Under the pieces are notes generated by a model that was not told the DNA's origin, ran no database searches, and was given only the letters and a program-made list of their open reading frames with translations. DNA of 53,732 nt from the NCBI GenBank assembly GCA_002221725.1, contig NJFT01000261.1, positions 1-53,732 on the forward strand. Reading direction: 5' to 3'. Of the stretch, positions 47,401-53,732 are shown in pieces. Origin of the DNA: Scedosporium boydii. Its lineage: Eukaryota > Ascomycota > Sordariomycetes > Microascales > Microascaceae. The first letter of the stretch is position 1; every line of letters begins with the position of its first letter. Made by a program: the position numbers and the translations under genes.

Positions 47401-50400
47401 TATCTTCTAGTTTACTTCTTAATAGTTATTAATTAACTAAAATCTACTATTCTTTTTTATAATGAGGAAGATCTGATTCCTGTATGGCCTATAACTCTGT
47501 TCTAGTAGTGTCTTATCTACTTTTTCTTTTAAAATAGAGATAATTAGCTTAAGTATAGTAGGTAGGATATAGATTGATAGTATTTACTAAGCTTTATAAG
47601 GAATGACTTTAATCTCTTATAGAGGAGTAACTTCTAGCTTAACTTACTTAATCTTAGAGAATTCCTATACTAAGACTTCCTCTTTATTATAGAGGATTTT
47701 AGTAAGAAGATTATTTTCTTCTTTTCTAATTAAAGGTTTTACTTTAGTAAGAAGCTTCTTTAGATATTTAATAGTTATTTTAGATCTCTTTTTAAGCTTT
47801 GTAAATTATAAAGTAATATATTAACTTTATATACTTAGTAGACTTAAAATAAGCTTTTATATACTCTAATATATTTAGCTTCTACTTTAGATCTACTTCT
47901 AAAATTAATCTATTAAGTAGGGTATTATTAATAGAGTAGACTTTAAGGGCTTTTAACTTATAGAGGATCTATATATTAATAGCCTTCTAAGTTTAATCCC
48001 CTAATTTAGGATTTATTATATTAAGACTTTCTATACTAGTTATTAGATATTAGTTGATTAACTAGTATATAGCTAGTTTATCTTTATTTATTTTTATTTT
48101 AAGTAGTACTTTAAAATCGAAGACTTTTTTATATATAGGGCTCCTCCCTTTAAGTTATATTAAGACCTTATATATATATTTAGCTATATTATAGAATACT
48201 TTATAGATAATCTCCTTATCTTATTTAATATAGCTCTTAATAGATTTAGGGATATTTTTAGAGGTAGGTAGTAGGAAAAGGTCTAATAGTAATAGAGTAG
48301 GTATTAGTATAGTATCTAAGAAATCCCTTCTAGTAGGGGATTCCTCCTTTAGTTTTCCTAGTGCTTAGCTACCCTAGGAGGTCTTAGGAGTAGAATAATA
48401 AACTAAGTCTTATTAATAAAGACCTCTCTTCTAATAAAGTTAGAGAAGTTATTATAGTTTATTATAAAAACTATTCTATATATATATATATACTCTATAG
48501 TATAAGAAATATATAAAACCAACATATAAAACTAATATATAAAACTAATATATAAAACTAATATATAAAACTAATATATAAAACTAATATATAAAACTAA
48601 TATATAAAACTAATATATAAAACTAATATATAAAACTAATATATAAAACTAATATATAAAACTAATATATAAAACTAATATATAAAACTAATATATAAAA
48701 CTAATTTAATAAGAAATAGTTAAAACCGGAATAGAATACTTCCGATATTAAAAACCGGAAAAGAATAATTCCGATATCGAAAATCGGAAAAAGATAATTC
48801 CGATATCGAAACTAAAACCGGAATATAACAATCCCGAAGCTAAAAATAAAACTAAATAAAAATACCTAGTTACAAGTAAGTAACTTGTACTAAGAAAATA
48901 AAAACATAAAAGAACTAGAAATTCCCTCTTAGAACTAGAATTTAATAGAATAAGCAATTCTCTCAACCTCTCCTTTTACCTACCTTAGTAACTGTTGACT
49001 AGTAACTATTTCCATTCCCATTTCTATTCCACACCGCGAAATCCACACCGCGAAACCACTATTCTACTTAACTAGAATATTCACTAAAAATACTATTTTC
49101 ACTATTTACCTAAGATTCCCTATATAACTTTAATATAGTTAAAGAAGAAGTAGGAAGCCTAGATAAAAAGTATTTCTAGTACTATAAGTATAGTAGAGAA
49201 GTTATTAATAAAGATATAGAATCTTATAGGGAGTTCTTAGCCTCTAATCTAAACTGAAGTCTTATAGTATCTTTTTAGAGAAAGTATTTACTAGTCTCTA
49301 AAGGAATATAAAATTATATTAGTTTTAATATATAGAAAATTGTTTTTCTTTATATAAGAAGTATAGAAGATATTAATTTTTACTTTTATATTAAGGATAT
49401 TAGTAATATTATTATTAGTAATAGAACTAATCTTAACCTTTATATATAGAGAATATTATATAGAGTAGACTTTAGTTAGATTAAACTTAGTTCTTAGTAT
49501 TAGTATATTAGCTTTTTAATTTAGAAATAGTTAATTAACTATTCTCCTATCTATAAGGAGGGATTTGATTATATCTATACTAAGTCTTGAAAGTACTCCT
49601 TAGGTGTTCCTAGCCTTTACTTTAGATACTTCTAGTATATTTACTTTAGCTCCTTATAGGAGCTTATTCTTTTAATAGTCCTCTTTCTTTATAGGTTCCT
49701 TTATTAGAATCTATATATAAATTCTATTAGTAAAGTTAACTTCTTACTTCTTTAGTTCTAATATAACTTAGGAGGATAGCTATATTATTTCTATAACTAT
49801 AAGAGGTATTTTAAGCTCTAGGACTCTACTAATAATAACTTCTTTTAGTAATACTAAAGACTTAGTAAGAGGTATTCTCTAGGGAGGTGCCTTATTAGAG
49901 CCTTTAGGGAGCTTACTTAGTTTAGAGTCTTTTAGCTATTCCCTACTTATTTCTAGGTTAGAACCTAGTTAATTAACTAAAGTCCTTTTTCTTTTAAAGC
50001 TACTTATCTTTAAGTAGATATCTACTACTTTTTACTCTTTCTTAGTAAGAAAATCTTTAATATTAAACTATAACTTATATAGGTCTACTAGTTTGCTTTT
50101 CTTTCTAACTAAGACTAAGAATATATTAGTTTCTTATCTTTTAACTTCCTTTTACCTTATTTTTTCTTCTTTTTTTACTATTTTTTTTTCTTCTTCTCTT
50201 TCTACTTAGCCCTTTTAAATATAAAGAAGGGATTTCCTAATACTACTAGTCTTATATTATTCTAATAGGTCTTAATTACTATCTTATTATAGACTAGCTC
50301 TTTAAAGGAGTTATAGAAATTATTAGCTTTAAGTTAGACCCTTTCTAAAATATTAGAGAATATAAACTTGCTCTTAGATTTCTAATAGCTTTCTCTCCTA

Positions 50401-50840
50401 AAGATATCCTATCTAAATAAGACTACTATAATAAATTCCTTAAGTGTAATTTTAGTATACTAAAGATTTATAAAGATTTTCCTAAGGATATATAGTTAAT
50501 ACTTTCTATACTTAGCTTCTATCTTAAGGGTTAGGGTCCTAGTATAAAAATAGTAATTACTAATCTTTTCTTTCTTATAAATATTAGCTATATATTTACT
50601 TTAGCTATATTTCTTCTAATAGTAGTAATAGTAAAATTCTTTCTTTATTAATATTATAAAAACTTTAGCTTCTTTAGTAGTCTTATATCTTAATAAGAGT
50701 TATATCTATCCTTTTTTACTTATCTAGAGGCCTTCTTCTAGTTCTTCTACTTATATAAGTTAGATTTATAGTTTATATATTTTCTTTATTAATTTATCTA
50801 CCTAAGTACTTATAGTATCTTTTTCTATATAAAATAGTCT
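44444..50840 (-). mobile_element. RIP-ruined Ty3/Gypsy element 2, a different lineage
   Basis: Read on minus with stops: gag-like sequence at about 50800-49200, then pol. The reverse transcriptase begins P-Y-R-N-Q-I-F-L-I-I-K-K-N (47487-47440), then L-I-N-N-Y, F-S-S-Y-N-Q-I-P-L and A-S-R-D-L-T-A-F-N-S-P-I-R-L-L (about 47340-47230). The R-L-I-N type differs from the L-R-L-x-x-D-Y-R type of element 1, so these are two lineages. The element is split by an inserted family B LTR (48460-49135). Family C copy 3 at 50841 is in the right place and orientation to be its 5' LTR; no matching 3' LTR was found on the left. RNase H and integrase should lie at about 44.5-47 kb but I did not read them with certainty. 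Confidence 0.75.
48460..49135 (-). mobile_element. LTR family B, copy 3 (solo, nested in Gypsy element 2)
   Basis: 676 bp in reverse orientation, TATTATAAAAACTATTC...CCCTATATAACTTTAATA, flanked by a perfect TAGTT duplication (48455-48459 and 49136-49140). It holds 15 copies of the 13-bp unit (TATATAAAACTAA) and two 29-bp CGGAA units. Its outer end (48990-49060) is the least mutated of the three copies, with two CACACCGCGAAA words. Confidence 0.88.
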
Positions 50841-51469
50841 TAAAGTTATAAAGGGAAATAAAAGAAGAATAGTTTTTTACTATTAAAAATTTTTTAAGGG
50901 AAGAAAGAAGTAAAAGAAAAGAAAATAAAGGTATAAAGAAGTGATTGTATTAGAATAGTATCTATATAGTCCTTATTCGTCTATTTCTAAAGCTAGAAGG
51001 AAAGGGGGAGGAAACGGGTCTATATATAGACGATTTCTTCTTATAGAAAGATCGAAAAGTAACTTCGTTACTTCTCAGATGCCCCAGGACTCGAACACGT
51101 CATCGAATACATCGTTCGAGTACTTACGTCATCGAATATATCATGTTTTTGTTTTTATTTCTTAGTTCTCGGAAAGTTATTTTTAGATTTCTTGTTCCGG
51201 TTCTTCTAGAAGCCACGTTTCTATTTCAGTTCTTTCAGAAGCCAAGTTTCTATTTTAGTTCTTTTAGAGGTTTCTGTTCTAGTTCTTCTAGTTTTTCCAG
51301 AGGCTGGGTTTCTATTCCAGTTCTTCCAGAGGCTGGGTTTCTATTCTAGTTCTTCTAGGCCTTTATTTTAATTCTTTTAAGAATTAGTTTTTAAAATAAC
51401 TTCTTTTTTATTTTTATTTTTATTTTATAATATTTTTTTATAATATTATTTTACTTAAATATAGTAACA
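50841..51469 (-). repeat. LTR family C, copy 3
   Basis: 629 bp, TAAAGTTATAAAGGG...CTTAAATATAGTAACA in plus coordinates, so TGTTACT... on minus. The central part (50960-51350) is little mutated: TATATATAGACGATTTC, one CATCGTTCGAGTACTTACGTCATCG unit and several TTCTTCCAGAGGCTGGGTTTC-like units. Likely 5' LTR of Gypsy element 2. Confidence 0.75.
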
Positions 51470-52989
51470 AATAGTTAATTAACTATTTGCGGTTATTAAA
51501 AGATTTTAATTTCGTAATTAATTATTTACTTTTTGTTTTTAAAGTAGACTATTAACTAGGAAGATTTCTCTTATTAGTACTAGGTTTTAGTTAACTATAT
51601 ATTTTCTTTTCTAAGCTTATCTTTAAGAGTTTTCTAAATATAGTTAATTAGATTATCTAGAGCTTTATTACTAAGTTCTTTATAAGATATTCTATAATTT
51701 ATTATAAGTTATAAGTAGAAGAAATTATTTATTACCTTTAAAAAGTTTTTCTTTTTATTAATATCTAATAGTAGTACTTTATACTTTATAATAAGCTATT
51801 ACTACTTTCTTATCTACTTAGTAATATCTTTCTACTAGTCTAGCTAACTATTAGTAATTAGCTTTTTATAGTATTTATTATAGTTTCTATATACCTCTAT
51901 ATCTTTATTTTTAAACTAGTAGATTAAAGTCTTCTTAGCTTTAGACTAAGTAGAGTTTTTAATAGCCTTATAGACTATAGTTCTTATAGGAGAAGAAGTT
52001 TTTTAAATAGCTTTCTTTAGAAGGTTAAACTTCTATTTATTATCTTCTATTAAAAAAAGAGTATTATTTTATAGTATTTAATAAATAATATAATATTTAT
52101 CTTATTAAATATTAGGATCTTCTCCTTATCTCTAGTAGCTTATATTATAAGAAATATATATATATTAGGGGATATTCTTTAGCTAGAACTATTATAATTA
52201 GAAGAACCCCCTTTAGTTATCTTTAGAAGAGGGTCTTTAGAGGTAATACTTAGACTTAGGGTTAAAATAAGAAGTAATAGAGACTATAATATTAGGCTTT
52301 AGGTCTTAAAAAATTAAGTTTTATACTAATATAATAATAAAAAGTAAATTAGTAGAGGTAAAGATAATTATTATTTATAATATTTAAAGTTATTAAGCTA
52401 GGCTCCTCTTATTATATTAAAATAATTATTTAGAAGTTTTTTTAAATAGAGAACTTCTCTTTATTTATTATATTCTTAACTATTAATATTATAAGAATAG
52501 TAATTATAAGACTTACTATATATCTAGGGGCCTTTATTACTAAGACCTATCCTACTATTAAAGTTACTTCTAATAAAAATAGCTTAATAAAGGTCCTAGT
52601 TATAGTATTTTATAGATTATTAGACAATTTCTATTAATTAACTAATTTAAATATAAACTCTCTAATTTAAGCTAAGTTAGACCCTACTTTCTCCTATTAA
52701 GCTAAGAGAAAGGTCTACTAAGTTTAGTCCTCCTCGTATTTAAGTTTTTTAAAGATTAGGCCTAACAATTCCTTACTAGACCTTACTACTTCTAAAAGTA
52801 GTTAATTAATAGAGTCTCTCTTAATTAATATATTTACTTTATTCCTTAGGCGCCTACATACTAAGTCCCCTTCGCAACCTATTATTCTTCAACATTTTCC
52901 AGAAACCAGCCTAGGCAACTTATTTACTATAGTGAAAGCGACGACCTGCAGATAAGACTACTATAGCCCCCTAAGCAGATCCTAGTTAG
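51470..52989. other. RIP-mutated sequence of unknown origin
   Basis: Begins with a 20-bp palindrome AAATAGTTAATTAACTATTT. A+T-rich with no readable domain on either strand. A short less-mutated patch lies at 52845-52975 (AACATTTTCCAGAAACCAGC). Probably another decayed element. Confidence 0.4.
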
Positions 52990-53325
52990 ACCTCTAAATT
53001 AAATAGAGTAGTGCAGCCTACCTACATATTATAAGAAAAAGAAAATAATTTAGTTAATAGTTTATAGTATTTTCTATAAGAAGCTACTACAGAACCCCTG
53101 ATAGGAATAGATAGTTGTCGGAACTATTAATTAATAAGAATAGAGCTAGATTAGAAAGAAGAAGGCCTCCAAATAGGGAGAGGTTAAAGAATCATGTTAG
53201 TACTTAAAGGAGCACCTTATAATATATATTAAGCTAAAATAAGTAGTAAGACATTACTAATAATAAGAACTAGATAGAACTAGGTAAAAGAAGTTAATTT
53301 AATTAAAAAAAGAATTAATAATAAT
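52990..53325 (+). repeat. Repeat family A, copy 3, truncated by family B copy 4
   Basis: Closely matches copy 1 (GAGTAGTGCAGCCTACC, GAAGAAGGCCTCCAAATAGG). It is cut off within its ATTAATAATAATTA end by the start of a family B LTR. Confidence 0.7.
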
Positions 53326-53428
53326 TATTATAAAAACTATTTTATATATATATATATACTCTATAATATAAGAAATATATAAAACTAATATATAAAACTA
53401 ATATATAAAACTAATATATAAAACTAAT
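53326..53428 (-). repeat. LTR family B, copy 4, truncated
   Basis: Starts TATTATAAAAACTATTT like copy 3 and contains four 13-bp units, then stops abruptly inside the array where unrelated, normal-composition DNA begins. Confidence 0.75.
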
Positions 53429-53732
53429 GTGTTGGTGCTGGGGCGACTGGCATGTGGCAACTGTGGCTTGTGGCAGTGGCTGCCACATGGCACGTGACGC
53501 GTGGCAGCAGCGGCATGGAACAAAAAGTGAAGAATTCCTTAGTAGCTATCGACTTCAAGTTAGAACATCTTTTTCAATCAGAATCCTTCTTTTCCTTTTC
53601 GATTTCAGTTTCGTTTCTATGACCATTAGACCAACCTTTCCAACATCGATCGCTTTGCGATCGATGTCTCCAAGATGACTGTTCCTTTCATTTTGTAGAG
53701 GGTGTTTTGGTTTAGTTTCCCTACTCGATCAC
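53429..53732 (+). mobile_element. Left end of an undamaged element or unique DNA (partial)
   Basis: From TGTTGGTGCTGGGGCG (53430) the composition is normal and RIP-free. The start with TGTTGG, directly inside an LTR array, suggests a new LTR element running off the window. It has two strong hairpins: CATGTGGCA (53451) with TGCCACATG (53481), and a perfect 11-bp stem ACATCGATCGC / GCGATCGATGT with loop TTT (53643-53667). Its other end is not visible, so the identification is tentative. Confidence 0.35.

Larger units (their letters stand above)
27063..53428. other. RIP-degraded, A+T-rich heterochromatic repeat block
   Basis: About 26 kb of A+T-rich sequence with almost no open frames. Remaining C and G sit mainly in CT/AG, CC/GG and GC; CA and TG are nearly absent (none at all in 36001-36300, for example), which also removes ATG codons. 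This is the expected product of repeat-induced point mutation acting on CpA. Retrotransposon proteins can still be read where Gln and Arg codons have become TAG, TAA or TGA. The first 2.6 kb (27063-29650), apart from an inserted LTR, is almost only A and T. The block could be pericentromeric, subtelomeric or an ordinary A+T isochore; it continues to the end of the window, so this cannot be decided here. Confidence 0.85.

Noticed and set aside
48523..48703. CRISPR-like array of 13-bp repeats
   Set aside because: Units are contiguous without spacers, in a eukaryotic LTR.
48748..51349. Short open frames at 48748-48966 and 51143-51349
   Set aside because: Phe/Ser/Leu-rich frames from the CGGAA and TTCTAG repeats of LTR families B and C.
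53427..53678. 83-codon frame at the right edge
   Set aside because: Begins at the repeat junction with Cys/Trp-rich composition; most likely part of a non-coding element end.
53000..53732. Telomere or subtelomere end
   Set aside because: No TTAGGG-type array is visible anywhere in the window.

Overview
The window looks like a stretch of a filamentous ascomycete chromosome, most likely Eurotiomycetes (Aspergillus/Penicillium-type). Reasons: genes carry short (51-168 bp) spliceosomal introns, histone H2A and H2B are divergently paired, the core gene set is fungal (ATG4, SQS1, JJJ1, EMG1, KGD2, a complex I LYR subunit), and repeats show RIP-type C-to-T decay. All splice models below were built by eye from donor/acceptor sites and protein-family continuity.

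Layout. (1) 1-8161: a secreted Asn/Gln-rich protein (minus), the ribosome-biogenesis methyltransferase EMG1, and a lineage-type protein with a glycine-rich membrane segment and 14 G-S-Q-V tetrads. (2) 8967-24016: a dense housekeeping block with a PLP-dependent cystathionine gamma-synthase-type enzyme, an SPX-RING protein, JJJ1 (ribosome biogenesis J-protein), the autophagy protease ATG4, SQS1 (G-patch), histone H2B, histone H2A, a complex I B22/NDUFB9-type subunit and the E2 of 2-oxoglutarate dehydrogenase. Several pairs share divergent promoters: SPX-RING/JJJ1, ATG4/SQS1, H2B/H2A (MluI-box and CGCGAAA motifs) and NDUFB9/KGD2 (four CCAAT motifs in 66 bp). (3) 24657-26908: a broken PD-(D/E)XK nuclease-like gene with three CAG-to-TAG-type stops and a one-base frameshift, at the edge of the repeat block.

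(4) About 27063 to 53428: an A+T-rich, RIP-ruined heterochromatic block of nested retrotransposons. I could read through the damage two different Ty3/Gypsy polyproteins, one on plus (about 35.5-41.8 kb) and one on minus (about 50.8-44.4 kb). Around them are several LTR or LTR-like repeat families (called A, B, C and D here), some nested in one another with 5-bp target duplications. Long stretches lack CA and TG dinucleotides altogether, so ATG codons and ORFs vanish. Two islands of normal composition arrived after the RIP: a 425-bp solo LTR (27721-28145, duplication ATTAA) and a complete 593-bp miniature LTR element (30409-31001). The latter has two apparently identical 149-bp LTRs, a polypurine tract, duplication ATAAA and a tRNA-like Pol III-type segment inside. 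It is the most unusual object in the window. (5) 53429-53732: the start of another, undamaged sequence, possibly a further LTR element running off the window.
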